Of a stretch of 64,000 nt of DNA, positions 1-11,527 are shown one piece after another (the first letter of the stretch is position 1; each line of letters opens with the position of its first letter). This DNA is from Phlegmacium glaucopus (taxonomy: Eukaryota > Basidiomycota > Agaricomycetes > Agaricales > Cortinariaceae): NCBI GenBank assembly GCA_015039465.1, contig MU129987.1, forward strand, positions 135,631-199,630, given 5' to 3'. The notes below the pieces were generated by a model. The model searched no databases. It was not told the origin of the DNA and saw nothing but the letters and a program-made list of their open reading frames with translations. The translations under genes and the position numbers were made by a program.

Positions 1-1554
1 TGAAAGACTGAAAGTCAGGAGTTGCAATGCATCAGCAAACTGGTGGTCAGCTGACCAGCACCGGACAGCACCGGACAGCGTCATAGAACCATAGCAAAGG
101 TTCTTTTGTTTATAGTGCTGTCAAGTGTTATGGTCACACTATCCCAAAACGGCTTGATGCTAGAAAGCACTCCATAGTGCTATATAGTATAATAGTATAT
201 TATATAGGGCTAGGTTAATACTCTCCGAAACTAGTCACTGGCAGTCCTGGTCTAGACTAATATTCTAATAGCATCAAAGACGGATTAAGGGAGTTTTTAA
301 AAATATCATATTCAACTAAGGAGTCTAAACATCAGATATATACTACTACTGCTGGCAAATGAACCTGTCTCCATGTCCCCATCCCCATTGTTTGTCCTCA
401 TTATTGTCCTTGGTGTGGTAATAGATTCATTGGTGCTCTGATAGCGAGGAGTGTTTTCATTGAGATCTAGCAACACATGGCATAAGGTGGCAGTTATCAA
501 AGAGTTAATAGCCACGTACATTGATGTTCTTCCTCACTTTTGCCTTCTTCTTCCCCTTCACTCCTCTTCATCTTCCTACGTATCTTGGGCGCGCTGGTGT
601 AAGGTAAGTCCTTGGGAGGCGGCCGATGAATCTCATGGTTAGCTTCAGAGTGTTGTATAACAGGGACCGAAGCGGATGGTCGCTGAGCACTGCGAGCAGT
701 GGAAGCCGGTGCTACCACTTTCTTGGGTGCGATAACCAGGGCTGGAACAGGTACGATATGTCGTGGATACGTCGTGGACATGGTGCAGTGATATGGGTAC
801 TTTGGTATGAAATCTAGGGAAAAATTCGAATTCAGCGTGACGTTCTTCGAGGTCGTACATGAGTTTTGCATGTTTGACTGGTCAGGCTTCTAGAACGCGG
901 ACCTTTATGCATAGTTCTCAATCAAGGATATATTTTTTAATAATTTATGTACCACTGAGAGACGGGGGATGAGAAGGAGGTTTGCACTCAGAAGTGGCAA
1001 AAAACTCGAGTTTCGTCCGATGGCCAAGCTGGTGATCATGATGTTGTCACGTTACAGATGAGGAGGAAGCACTGGTCCAAGCGCTGGAGGCATTGCTGTT
1101 GCTGTCGACGGTCGTTGTACCTGTAGATTCAAATAAGTAAAATAAATAAAATGGAGATAGAGATAGGAAATACTTGCCCCCCTGGGGAGGGTTACTATTG
1201 TTGTTGTGGTTTGTTTTGTTGTTGTTAGTCAGGTGGTTGGAGGGAACAAAATTGAACTTACATATTTAGTAATTTTAGTCAACTTGTTGTGCATGGACTT
1301 TGTTTAGGGTCGGTTTATTTAACTTAGTGAAAAATGTGTGATATATGATAATGTGACATAGTGATGGACAGCGCTGGTGTGCGCCACATGGATGCTATAG
1401 AACTATAAGTATGGTGACATGACTATAGGATACTATAGAAACTATATTTTTGTGTGACATGACTATACGCTACTATAATTTTGTGTGACGTGACTATGAC
1501 AAACTATGGGAAATCCCTGAATTTGCTGATGTGATTGGATGGAAAACTGAGTGT
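1..1554. other. No supported gene; simple repeats
   Basis: No gene is supported here. A minus-strand reading frame at 497-871 (Pro/Ala-rich, then a Lys/Glu-rich tail) could be an exon of an unknown protein, but no domain or splice partner is convincing. TTG-rich low-complexity sequence lies near 1,196-1,228. A short motif of the type 'tgtgacatgactata' recurs several times between 1,410 and 1,500, suggesting decayed tandem repeats. Confidence 0.5.
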
Positions 1555-1809
1555 TCCTTAACAATAGTATTTTTTCTTTTCATGTTTGCTATTAGTGATG
1601 TTATGGTTATAGCACCAATACTACAAACTTCTGGCCTCAACTTTTAAGATATATTTATAAATAAGGTGTAATTTTAGAAAATAAAACTTAAAATGAAAAT
1701 TTCTTGTCTAATTGGTGATATCCTAACAAAAGTCTATTTTTAACTGGTTCTTATGGTTCGAACTGGTTCTGAACCAGAACCAAACCAAGAGAACCGGTTC
1801 TGTTGGTCC

Positions 1810-1849
<40 letters not shown>

Positions 1850-1923
1850 TTCCTAAGTGGTTCTGGTTCTGGTTCTGAGAAAATGGGTCCTGAACCGAAC
1901 CGAACTGAACTTTGGCATCCCTA
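1555..1923 (-). repeat. hAT-like dispersed repeat, copy 1
   Basis: This block is the reverse complement of 30705-31055. Both copies share the (GGTTCT)n microsatellite, the 'taactggttcttatgg' segment and the AT-rich tail. The edge at 1,923 reads inward as TAGGGATGCCAAAGTTCAG, which resembles hAT-type terminal sequences. This copy retains CpG sites that are mostly TpG or CpA in the other copy. The far edge is not defined and no target duplication was found. Confidence 0.7.
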
Positions 1924-2166
1924 GTGAGCAGTTCAAGGCAATCTCAATGATTATGTAAGGTACTTTCTCTCGTCTGACCCACAGGAACGAAATCGACAAC
2001 GAGAACTCAGCCGCTCAGGACGAAAATTTTCACCCAATATTCTTTAAACTAATTCCATATCCCTTGCATATAAAACGTCGCAAAATATCCACCCCGTCGC
2101 GTCCACTCGACGCGACGATAATTGAAGCTCCGAAGATTACATAAGAAGTTTCTGACACGGTTTTAG

Positions 2167-2430
2167 GGGCGCGGTAAAAACAGGACTAGAGGAAACCGCC
2201 CGCATGTAGAGCCACCCCCACCTGAACTTGTAGATGGAGAGCCCGAACAGGAAGTAGAGGAGATTTTGAATGATCATATCAGAAGAGGAAAGAGGCAGTT
2301 CTTAGTGAAATGGAAGGGTTTTCCGATGGAGGAGAACGAGTGGTTGACAGAGGATGACTTGACACACGCCAAACGAATTTTGAACAAGTACAAGGTTCAT
2401 TCGAAAGGAGGAAATAATGTCAGAGAATGA
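2167..2430 (+). mobile_element. Ty3/gypsy integrase C-terminal chromodomain remnant
   Basis: Frame 1 is open from just after a stop at 2,164 to the TGA at 2,428-2,430. It translates to a chromodomain of the kind found at the C-terminus of chromovirus integrases: an acidic EVEEIL lead, then RQFLVKWKGF, then NEWL and a final amphipathic helix. Chromodomains bind methylated histone tails and guide integration into heterochromatin. No integrase core, RT, RNase H or gag is visible upstream, so this is only the 3' end of a retrotransposon polyprotein. A second LTR was not recognised downstream. Confidence 0.82.
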
Positions 2431-3058
2431 TCGCCTTATCTTATCTTATCTTGTCCTTGTTCTTTATAGTAGCGTGTCTTACCTTCACAGTATATAGCCT
2501 TCCGTCTCCCGTAGATACTTTTCCAGTCTTGCGCTGGTCTATCCACCGCCTATCTATTTATTTCCACCCTTCTACTCTCGCGACGCTGACAGATGGGCAG
2601 CTATCCGGACCCGGAACGGCATGGCAACTCGATCCATGTCCGAAATTTTAGTTCAATGATACATCCCGGACAACGTAGCTACAACCTTCAACTAATACAA
2701 TAGTGTATTTCCACACCCTGAGGAATCAACCCTCACTCTCTTTTGCAACTCACTCAGTTTTAGTTGTATCTGAAATCCCTCTCGCACATTCAACCCCCAC
2801 ATTAAAAGAAGTCATTTTTAGGGGGAATAAGAAATTCATTGATTTTTGCGCGAGCTTAGCACTTACCTCTAAATGGGGGGCTAAGTGAACCGCACCATAA
2901 GGCTCGGCCGTTCTCAGTCATAAGTCACAACATCCAAATTGTCCAAATTACAATAGGCGCGACATCACGGCAAGAGATAGATAGAACGAGCTTCTAGTAT
3001 AGCACATAAATTTCGAGTCCTTTAAAACCTATACTTTACGAGACAGCATCAAATATCA
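2431..3058. other. Intergenic, no supported gene
   Basis: Sequence between the chromodomain remnant and the NmrA-like gene. It starts with a short 'cttat' run. Short plus-strand reading frames here show no domain. Part of it may be the 3' untranslated or LTR region of the Ty3/gypsy relic, but no LTR ends were identified. Confidence 0.4.
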
Positions 3059-4474
3059 TCATGCCTTTGCAGCTTCCTTCAGAGCGGTAAGTACTGTTTC
3101 GCAAAGCTGTTCCTCTGTTGAAGTCGGTTTCCAACCAAGTCTCCTTGAGCGGTCAGCTCGAACACGGACGTTTGATCCAAGAGCTGACGCATATAAAGGC
3201 TAGTAGACAGATGATTAGCAGCGGCCGCGTTTGTGGATGGAGCGTCAAGTACCGTGAAATACTTCTGCATTTCTTGTTTTGTGTAAGGCTGCGGAATGCT
3301 ACTTTGAGCTTCGCCATGCTTGACAAGGACTTCGCCAATCTTGGTGGAGAATTTAAACCAGTTAAATTCAACGGTGTTGGCAAAGTAAATTCCGTCTCTT
3401 CCATGAGCTACACTAGATCTATTCTGGGCAATGGAATCGAAAAGACGAAGGTAAAGGTCGGCCACTATAGGATAGATATGCTCAGACGTGATTTTATCTC
3501 TATTTTAAGAAAGGATCCATACCATCAGCAATTGATACCAGTCCGCAAATATTTCTCCCTTTACCAACAACTCTGGGACCACCACATTCACGGGCAACAT
3601 TAAAAAGCATGCCACAAAGAACATGCTGGTTCTGTATCCCCGCCTCGCTTAACTTACCCGAGGGAGAGCCTACTATCACACTCGGGCAAATAATGTAGCT
3701 CCTAGTGTATCCTTTGCGAAAAAGGTTAGCACAATACTGGACACGGCCAAGCGCAAATACCTTGGGCATCAGCGTTGATTATTGGCTTGTTTACAAACTG
3801 ATGCTGGGCACCCGTAGCTGGGGATAAGCTCCATATTTTGTTGATGTCCAAGTCGCTATATATTTCATTAGACGCGTACATTCCCGCGGCTCGGTCAGCC
3901 ACTATTCCTAATAGGAATCACGAATATTGATTTCAACTGGGAAAAGGATGAGGAAGTCGCTCACCAGTACTGGACTATGATACCGTTAGCCAAGCTCTGC
4001 GTCCATGGAACTCGGGGGGACTCACAGTATGAATGAAAATGGGAACAGTTCCTGTCTCATGGTGCCTCCTTTTGAGTCCTTTGAGAATGTTCTCAACCGA
4101 GTCAAGATCGTCATCGCCAGTCTATGTAGGCGAACCATCAAATATTCACTTTAGAGGTTGTTCGCTGATATAACCTACCGCATTAATTACAACGTCAGAG
4201 TCTGCCGCTAGGTTCGAGAGAAACTCCGGATCAACGGTCGAGCCTATGGCAACCTCAATATCAAGGCCCAAGCTCCTGAGTTTGTATGCTTTCTCTGGAG
4301 ACCGAACTATGGCGGTAAGGGCGAAAGATGTCCTTTTGGGATGGTCTATGAAGCGGCTGAGAACGCTTCCGCCAATATAACCTTGTGACCGTGGTAAGTA
4401 ATCAGCTTGCAACAAATCAGGATTTCAATTATACCAGTAGCGCCAGCGAAGAGAATACGGGTTTTCTGGACCAT
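3059..4474 (-). CDS. NmrA-like / atypical short-chain NAD(P)-binding reductase
   Basis: Multi-exon gene encoding a protein of roughly 345 residues. Exon 1 (ATG at 4,474) ends inside the glycine-rich dinucleotide motif. After a 50-bp intron the frame continues to give GATGYIGGSVLSRF, the TGxxGxxG Rossmann fingerprint. Further exons give FIHTSSTGIVADRAAGMYAS, then YIICPSVIVGSPSGK, then an SIADVADLYLRLF block, and finally a C-terminus with RVRADRSRRLGWKPT, all typical of fungal NmrA-like proteins. All inferred introns are about 40-60 bp and restore frame, so the gene looks intact. Such proteins act as redox sensors or as NAD(P)H reductases/epimerases in secondary metabolism. It stands divergently from P450 A1, so a tailoring role in the terpenoid region is plausible but inferred. 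Confidence 0.85.
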
Positions 4475-5346
4475 GAGTAGGTATGATTAAATGTCGGTCG
4501 GAAAGGAAGATTTTGCAATGAGGGGGGTCCACCAAAAGTTGCGCACTTTGATAAATGCTGGCCGTGTGAAACTGGAGTCACCAACCGAACATAGATGCGA
4601 ACTGCAAACGATTATGGAGGACACCAATATTGCCGTCAAGCTGAGCCCAAATTCGTCTACATTTGATCTGTAAGAAGCCCCTTACAAATGCGACAACTCA
4701 CCTGGTATCCACCTTCCCTATAGATTTTAATTGGGGTGAGTTGTAATTTCGAGATGTAGCAACAAAGTCACCTTTGGTTATGACGCAGAAGCTCGAATTT
4801 AATAGTTGCAGTGATTGGCGGATTGTTTTGCAAAACGAATTCGCAGGGGCAGCGGTTGAGATGACTCACTGGGTGACCATCTGTCAATGAAATCCAGTAG
4901 CCGAACAGAGTCCAAGGTGGACAGATCTGGATGGATCTTAACCTTGAGTATCTCTCGAGATAACTGTAAGCTACAATGTCCCAGCTGGTATACACCATGG
5001 ACAGTGACAGAAACGCCTTGAGGCAGGACGAGGTCATGGGACGCGTGCGAATGTGACTGTCAACAATGACATCAAATTCGTTGTGCTGCAAGTCAGTGTA
5101 AAATCCCACCAGGATGTCTACCCAGATTGACTATTTTAGGATCCTTGGCAGACCAGAATCTGGCCAAAACGGGCTTAGCTGAGCGTTCTGAACTCTACTC
5201 GCTACTTTCTCACTGAAAGCTTTAAAAGTGACGACCTCCTTGGTACCATTCGTTTTCCACCTATAGCCTTCCAATCGGTATACTTTTCCAGTATAATCCT
5301 TCTTCAAAAAGTTCAGCTTTCAGTCATTTTTTGGATAAATTCGTTG
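4475..5346. other. Divergent promoter region
   Basis: An 870-bp gap separates the NmrA-like gene (minus) and P450 A1 (plus), so it must hold both promoters. Reading frames at 4491-4673 and 4768-5109 show no recognisable domain, no splice continuity and no neighbouring exon, and were not called. Confidence 0.45.
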
Positions 5347-7505
5347 ATGTTTCCTGTCATCGGTAGTCTTGGTCTTCTGGTGCTCTGCCTAGCATTCGGC
5401 CTGGCTGTGAACAGGGCTCAGAGAAGCTCCGCGACACAAGGGCCTTCCTTGTCTTGGTCGGAAAGCAGAAAGATTTGGACTGCCGGATTCCCATACATTT
5501 GGTACGTCAGATCAAGTCCTTATCTGCCGGCATAAGTGTCTAATCGCGCTGCGAAAAGGTTCACGACCTGGGCAAAAAAATATGGTGATATATACATGGC
5601 ATGTTTGACTTTGAAAGCGTGAAGAGATATTTTCAAAATCTAACGTACTTGAACAGTTTAAGGCTCGAGGAGAGAGAACTATAATATTAACAAGTGCTCG
5701 AACCGTTAAAGGACTTCTTAACAAACATGGCGCGATTACAGGCGGTCGCCCACAAGTCCTTCTGCAGAACAGAGTGACTGATGCCTTCCTTGCACATTTG
5801 GATAGCGGTCAGTCACCCATAGCATATCCACCGCGAGTACGTTCTGTTACGAACTTATAGATTCTGAATTTTGGAAGCGGGGAAACAGGGCCCTTCATCA
5901 CTTCTTCACCCCTGAGGCCGCAGACCAGCAAGTGCCTACACAACAGACGGAATGTGTGAAACTATGCAGCGATCTCCTGGTCAGGCCTGAGGTTCTCCCC
6001 ATTTCCCGATGAATATTTGAATGATATATTGATTTTGGGTTCATAATAGGACCTCACCAAACATGTATTGCGCACACTCGCATCGATCTCACTTTCGCTC
6101 ATATTTGGGAAGACTTGCCCTACGTACGAGAACAGTCTCACTGAAAGCTTTCACCAATTTACTTCTATGCAAATGGAAATCTGGAATGTCGAATCGAGTT
6201 GGCCGCATCTCCTTCTTCGATATACCCCATGGATGATCGCACCCTGGAGGGGTCTTTGCGACAAGGCTAGGAAGACTTACATAGACTTCCTCGATCCTCT
6301 GATCAGCGAATGCGAAACGGCGCACAGTAACGGACAACGCTCGGGATGCTATATGGAGTACTTGCTTGATAATCAAGCCAAATTTGAACTAAATCGGGAA
6401 GAACTCTGGTGTGTTCATTCCTATGGTCATCTGGTGATAGCTACTTAATCTACTCTAGTGGCTTGGCTTTATCTCTCATGGAAGGTTATGATACATCGGG
6501 CATGTTTGTGATGTCGTTTGTTTTCACCCTCATGACATTCCCAGAATGCCAAAAACGGGCACAGGAAGAGATGGATCGCATTGTTGGAACAGGACGTCTT
6601 CCAGAGCTGAGCGACTTTCAGAAGCTTCCGTACTTGAGCGCTTTGGTAAATGAGGTACCACGTCTAACGTACTCCTTCGACCACTGTTGAGCTTACAGTA
6701 ACGTCCACTAGCACCATCGCTTTAGACCGATGATTCCATACAGCGGAGCGCACAAAGCAACTGGAAGCTGTGTGGTAAGTTTCATTCGTAATGCGGTAAG
6801 GAGCATATCTGATATCATCCAGTATGATGGGATTGATGTTCAACAAGGAGATGTCATCATATTAAACGCATGTATGTCAATTAACCTGTGTTATTAATTA
6901 TACTAACACCATATACCCAGGGGGAATCAACCGGGACTCTGGTTGGTTCATCGCTTGATAACAGTCAAAGGTTCAAACTTACCTTACCCATGAATACCAG
7001 ACCTTTACGACGAACCCGAGTTGTTCAACCCTGAGAGATATCTCACATCCCAGCTTGGAACCAAACTGGGTGCAAACACGACAGATTTAAGGCTTGATTG
7101 GATCTTTGGCTCTGGGAGAGTAAGCCATATGTCTGTCAGATACTGTAACAACGACTAAGAACCTTTTTCAGCGCAAGTGCCCTGGGTATGAACCTGGACA
7201 AAAGTTCATGGTAAGCCTTGGGCGCTAAAATACCAGGCAATCCTTTTCCAACGCAACTGGTAGATAATCAGTGCGATGCTACTCATTTGGTCCTTCTCGT
7301 TTGAAAGGCATCCCTCCGATGGACCTGAAAACGGTCTGGCGGAGGATCTGAACAATTACACTGTTAGTACCATCGTACAATCCTCTCATGCGTACATCCT
7401 GAATCATTTCCCTCCTTGTAGTCTGGACCGTATCTAACCCCAAAGGAATTCCAATACAAAGTGATCCCACGTAGCAAGGAACGTTCTTCATTGTTGAAAG
7501 CGTGA
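5347..7505 (+). CDS. Cytochrome P450 (family A, copy 1)
   Basis: Membrane-anchored heme monooxygenase. The ATG at 5,347 begins a hydrophobic anchor, followed across about ten short introns by the usual P450 blocks: TARTVKGLL-like and GAITGGRPQ in the N-terminal region, WKRGNRALHHFFTPEA (C-helix), an ALSLMEGYDTSGMF I-helix, a K-helix with E-HHR (ExxR) split by an intron, LFNPERYL, then the heme-binding segment WIFGSGR / RKCPGY split by an intron. The last exon ends PRSKERSSLLKA with TGA at 7,503-7,505. No frame disruption was seen. It is a clear paralogue of the genes at 17139-19327 and 45258-47468 and resembles basidiomycete P450s annotated as O-methylsterigmatocystin oxidoreductase-like. Probable role: oxidation of a terpene skeleton. 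Confidence 0.88.
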
Positions 7506-8009
7506 AAGGATTTCGTAGGGCTTGTGTATTAAGTTAAATCATGTCCCTGGATGTGGAGATAATGGTTCAAATCCGAAATGTATGTATGTAGTGGCCAGAC
7601 AGAGCATAGTTCCCAAATAGTCAGTCCTAATGAACCACATTGAGGTATCTCCGTCCTGGCAGTGCCATCCTCTTCCCATTTATTCACAAACTTTACTCCT
7701 CAGCCAGATAATAGATTAGATATACTAGATTAGATACAGAGGTGGCAGATCCTTTTACCTACACGCAGTCAATAGCGCTATTAAAACCCACCCTGCATAA
7801 CGAACCATGCAGTTGCCTATGTATTTTATTTTATTCTGGGTATTGAACGAGGACAAGTAAAATAGAATACCGAGTGATTTAAAATGAATTGCTCGTGTAG
7901 TTAGCATTCCCAGAGCTGATAACTCGATTCTTTTTGCCTGTCGCTCCGATATTTTGGCTAATGGGGACGCATGAGCAAGAATGTGACTTAGTATCGAGCC
8001 CGAATTTTA
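7506..8009. other. Intergenic, no supported gene
   Basis: 3' flank of P450 A1 leading into the glycosyltransferase pseudogene. It contains a small internal repeat ('tagattagata') near 7,712-7,737. No coding signal was recognised. Confidence 0.45.
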
Positions 8010-9210
8010 TAGGAAGCGAATTTCACGTACAAATGGAGTTTCCTTTTCGATGAGGGCTTCGATCAACTTTTCAGTATATTCTAAAACCGTGGGCCATAGT
8101 ACCAAAGGAAGCTTGAGCAGGAATTAGTTGAGACTCAACGGGGAACAAAGAAGGAAGGGGTCTTACTAAGAATACCGATCGCTCTCCATACTGTACTAGC
8201 ATTTCCCCGAGAAAGGCCTTGACGTCGATGCTCGTCCATGTTGAGTTCAGTGCCATAACCAGCGATTAGAAGAGGTCCGGAGCATGACCTTCCGCCTGTA
8301 CGTCAGAGAACCATTGTTTCATTGCCGCCAGGTACATAGTTTCGTAGCTGTAAAAGGTAGATATGATTGTTGTGTCACTTTCCTTGAAGTGGCTGTATGA
8401 CTTCCAAGGTTGAGACTATATTGACGGTGGAACAAAAGTACCACTTACACATAACGTACTCTTACGTAGGGTGAGGTGGCCTCGAAATACAATACAGTAA
8501 ATATCCACCTTATAATAATAAGATGGATATTGTTGTACTTCGTGATAAGGACCTTATCACCAATCTCCTCGGGGGTTATTCCAACACGACCAGTCCCTAC
8601 ATCAATTTTGGCATAGAAAATATCCTAGACCACCAAGACTCTAGAACTCTGGACCAAAAAGACGGATGAAGGCCGCCGCGTTGATTGCCACGAAAGCCAT
8701 TATCGGCACAGAATGACCGCTGACCGCTCTAGTAGTATGTAACTGAGGGAGTGCAAGGAACTGAAAGTAGAAACGGAAAAAGAAAAAGAACAATTAGTAT
8801 CATCACTATTAACCGCTAGCAGATTTGCGGCTAGGATTACCACAGAGGGAACGATATCAAACGCATCATGGATCATGTAATATGCGACGTCGCGGGGTAT
8901 GCAGTCTTTCCGACTTTGAACATTCCAGCGTTATTGGATCCGCGTTTACCTAATGCGTTGGAGAGCTTGAGAACTTTCTGAAGACTCGTTGCTAAACTGT
9001 TGTGATATCTCGGCCCGGGCCCTGTCGAGCGTACTGGGAGTCCCGCACACCGAAAGGTCTGACCTGGCCTGTTGGATATGTTGTGTATATGGCAAGTGAA
9101 GCCATACTTGATGATTAATCTTACACCAAGCCAAAGCAGCATGAGAAGTGTTTGTCGAAGGCATTGAGTCCAGTTTCGGGCAGCTCTGAGGGTTGGACTG
9201 CGTGTAGTGC
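8010..9210 (-). pseudogene. Decayed UDP-glycosyltransferase (GT1-like) fragment
   Basis: Scattered minus-strand frames match the N-terminal half of a fungal UDP-glycosyltransferase in the correct order: a SSELPETGLNAFDKHF block near 9,180; a DAFDIVPSVVI block near 8,870; HTTRAVSGHSVPIMAF then AAAFIRLFGPE near 8,700; AKIDVGTGRVGITPEEIGD near 8,590; an LAAMKQWFSDVQ block near 8,310; a YGERSVFL block near 8,190; and SFGTM with EYTEKLIEALIEKETPF near 8,080. An in-frame TAG follows FGPEF, a frameshift separates SLGGLG from AKIDV, and a TAA follows GHAPDLF. The C-terminal nucleotide-sugar-binding half is missing. It is therefore a truncated, multiply broken gene. Its position between P450 genes suggests the terpenoid pathway once included glycosylation (inference). 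Confidence 0.62.
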
Positions 9211-10116
9211 TGGGTTGGTATTACTTATTTGGGCGGTGACCAACGTGAGATAATATTACTCCAACCGTCACTCCATGTGATGTTGATGTGATTTTTGTGA
9301 TTTTTTTTTTGTCAGATTTATTGTGCAAGAGGACTACAGGAAGTTGTAGGAGAGTCTAAAAGATGCGCTAAGTTAATACCTATCTAAGACTACATGTGAT
9401 AGTTTTATTACGATTATGTAATATAAATCTCGCAGAGTTACTGACACGAAAATTAGTTCTCTAGCAATGTAGCATGTTAGTAACACGTTAGATACTCTAG
9501 GAGCCACTGAGGAAGCTGCCAACGCTCCATTCTCCTGGTTTACCCACAGTCTTGCAGGCTCAGATGTTCCCTGTCCGGAAAATTCACTCCATGCCCAGCA
9601 GAATCAACTTTGGTGATTAGTGCCAGTGCCTTGAGTTTCGTGTCGCCGACATGATCGAGGCGAGATGACAAACCTGTCAAGGAAATTTTCAGGACCGCCC
9701 CTTGGGCCTTGTTGTCCTCTACCGGAATATCCGGGAATATCTAACAATATATATATCACACCGATTTTTTGACCCCTATTTGTGAGATACTTATGTTAAA
9801 AACATGTTACCAACATGTTATTGATTCTGTGTTAATACCATTATCATAACAAACCCTGCACTAGAGCCTCAGCCTGCGTAAGGTAACCACAAGCAATTTT
9901 ATTATTATTAATAACACTTGGATGGCAATTTTTTCCAATGACAAATGACGGCAGCAGCCAATGGCACTTGATTCAGAGTGACTTGACACCTTCTCTGCTA
10001 AACGATGTGGAGTAATGATAGTAAAAATATTTCAAAGAACAAAGCTCAAATTCAACGTACTACACTTTCTTAAAAATTAAGTATAAGGGCAAATCTATCT
10101 GATTCTATCTGTAAAC
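9211..10116. other. Intergenic with a dispersed repeat
   Basis: No gene was recognised. Apart from the repeat at 9720-9868 the region holds only short AT-rich sequence and a T-run near 9,301. It is the 3' side of the APH-like gene. Confidence 0.45.
9720..9868 (-). repeat. Dispersed repeat copy related to 61444-61565
   Basis: The stretch from 'taccggaatatcc' through 'agatacttatgttaaaaacatgtta' to 'accattatcataacaaaccctgcacta' matches the reverse complement of about 61444-61565, with mismatches and a small length difference. It is likely a decayed mobile-element end or MITE family. No target duplication was found. Confidence 0.6.
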
Positions 10117-11325
10117 TCATCGAGCACTGGACACCATAATAACTTTCTCGAATAAGGCCTCGTATGCTGTCAGCGTCTCGTCGAACCAGGTGGTGTCGAT
10201 CTCTTGCTCTGAGTCGCCTGCTGCCCTCAGACAACCCAGGCCCAAATGAACGGCTCTCTTAACTGCGCCAGACTCAAGGTCTGTCGCAAAGAATGCAGAT
10301 TGATTCAGCATGGCAATGCCGAGGGCAATGAGTGTCTGACGTTTAAATCGAAGAGATGGGCGAGGGGCATGTCTGTCGTAATTGCGAAGAAAAACACGTA
10401 TGAAGGATTGAGTGCGCTTGATCGCAATTTCAGATTTTCCCAACAAGAGATTCATCTGCAACGAGCCGACTGTGGATAGACCAATTAGCACGTGAGGGTT
10501 GTTTGAACTTTGAAGGAAAGACTCACTCAACCCGACTAGTTCGAAACTAGCGCTTGACAGACCGAAATATTCCCAGTCAACGATACACGGGTTTCCAATC
10601 GGGTCGATTAGAACGTTGCCAGCCCAAAGGTCGACAATACCAATGCAAGTTTCTGCCTTCATATACTGACTATAACAATGTTCTATGCGGCCCACTAAGA
10701 CATCGCCGTCAGCCACACCCTCTTTCGCAATGACCTCTTTCGTCAGCGTCACTATCGCATCGTACCAACCCTGTAGCAAAGGTTTGTTCGATGCGCGCTC
10801 CAACATCTCCGGCGTTGGATTCTGGGTACTGCGATAGTACTCGGCAAAGAACTGGCCTAGAGTGGCGGCAATCCGTTCAACATCCTGGATCGGAGGGCCC
10901 GGTTCACTACTCAACCACTGGTCGAGGTTCGTCGTTGCGCCGAGATCCGTCATTGAGAGTACATTTACGGATCTGTCATGATGGACAAGGCGAGGTATTG
11001 TGATCGAAGGGTACTTCTTAAATAAAGAGCTGGCAGGTAACGGTGAGGCTGATTCTGGATTGAGGAGAGTCAATGCGTTGGCCTCGGCATATTGGCGATA
11101 GACATCTATTGGCTGGGATGGGTTGCTTGCCATGAAAGGAGGGGCAAATTTGCAAATGATGCTTCTAATTGGTCGAGAGAAGCCAAGTCTCGACAGATCG
11201 ACAGGCGGGGTGAATATTGCACGGGCAGTTTCGTTGACATATCCTCCTGTGAGTTCTTTAATCGTGATCTGGTTGGGAGGTATTGAGAAATAGGACGATA
11301 GATGCGATAAGAAATCAAAACCCAT
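10117..11325 (-). CDS. APH/methylthioribose-kinase-like phosphotransferase family protein
   Basis: Single-exon gene of 402 residues with the aminoglycoside phosphotransferase (protein-kinase-like) fold. An N-terminal lobe has a glycine-rich ITIKELTGGYVNET turn and an IICKFAPPF segment with the probable ATP-binding Lys. The catalytic-loop region reads GIVDLWAGNVLI near residues 230-242. The magnesium-binding loop CIVDWEYFG follows. The loop keeps the Asp and the Asn five residues later, but the usual His of HxD is Ile, a notable deviation. The family phosphorylates small molecules such as methylthioribose, choline or aminoglycosides; the substrate here is unknown. It is divergent from the MFS transporter with about 200 bp between them, so they may share regulation (inference). 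Confidence 0.8.
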   Translation of the reverse strand: MGFDFLSHLSSYFSIPPNQITIKELTGGYVNETARAIFTPPVDLSRLGFSRPIRSIICKFAPPFMASNPSQPIDVYRQYAEANALTLLNPESASPLPASSLFKKYPSITIPRLVHHDRSVNVLSMTDLGATTNLDQWLSSEPGPPIQDVERIAATLGQFFAEYYRSTQNPTPEMLERASNKPLLQGWYDAIVTLTKEVIAKEGVADGDVLVGRIEHCYSQYMKAETCIGIVDLWAGNVLIDPIGNPCIVDWEYFGLSSASFELVGLSESFLQSSNNPHVLIGLSTVGSLQMNLLLGKSEIAIKRTQSFIRVFLRNYDRHAPRPSLRFKRQTLIALGIAMLNQSAFFATDLESGAVKRAVHLGLGCLRAAGDSEQEIDTTWFDETLTAYEALFEKVIMVSSAR

Positions 11326-11527
11326 AGCTAGTGAAAGATGTTAAGGAGTATATCGAGGCCAGGAACGATAAGCGCTAGCTGCAACGGAGCCGAGTAAATG
11401 AATGCCCAAATAAAAGGCACAAGGTCTATGTAAGGTCGATTAATTTTGGTATCGCGTGAGGTAATAGCTGACAGCTATGAGAAATATATAATGATGTGAC
11501 TTGCAGGTTCACAACCCAACTTTTGCC

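Noticed and set aside
497..871. 124-residue minus-strand frame near the window start
   Set aside because: Low-complexity Pro/Ala and Lys/Glu composition without a recognised domain or flanking exons; left as unsupported.
4768..5109. 113-residue minus-strand frame
   Set aside because: No domain, no splice partner, and it lies in the divergent promoter between the NmrA-like gene and P450 A1.
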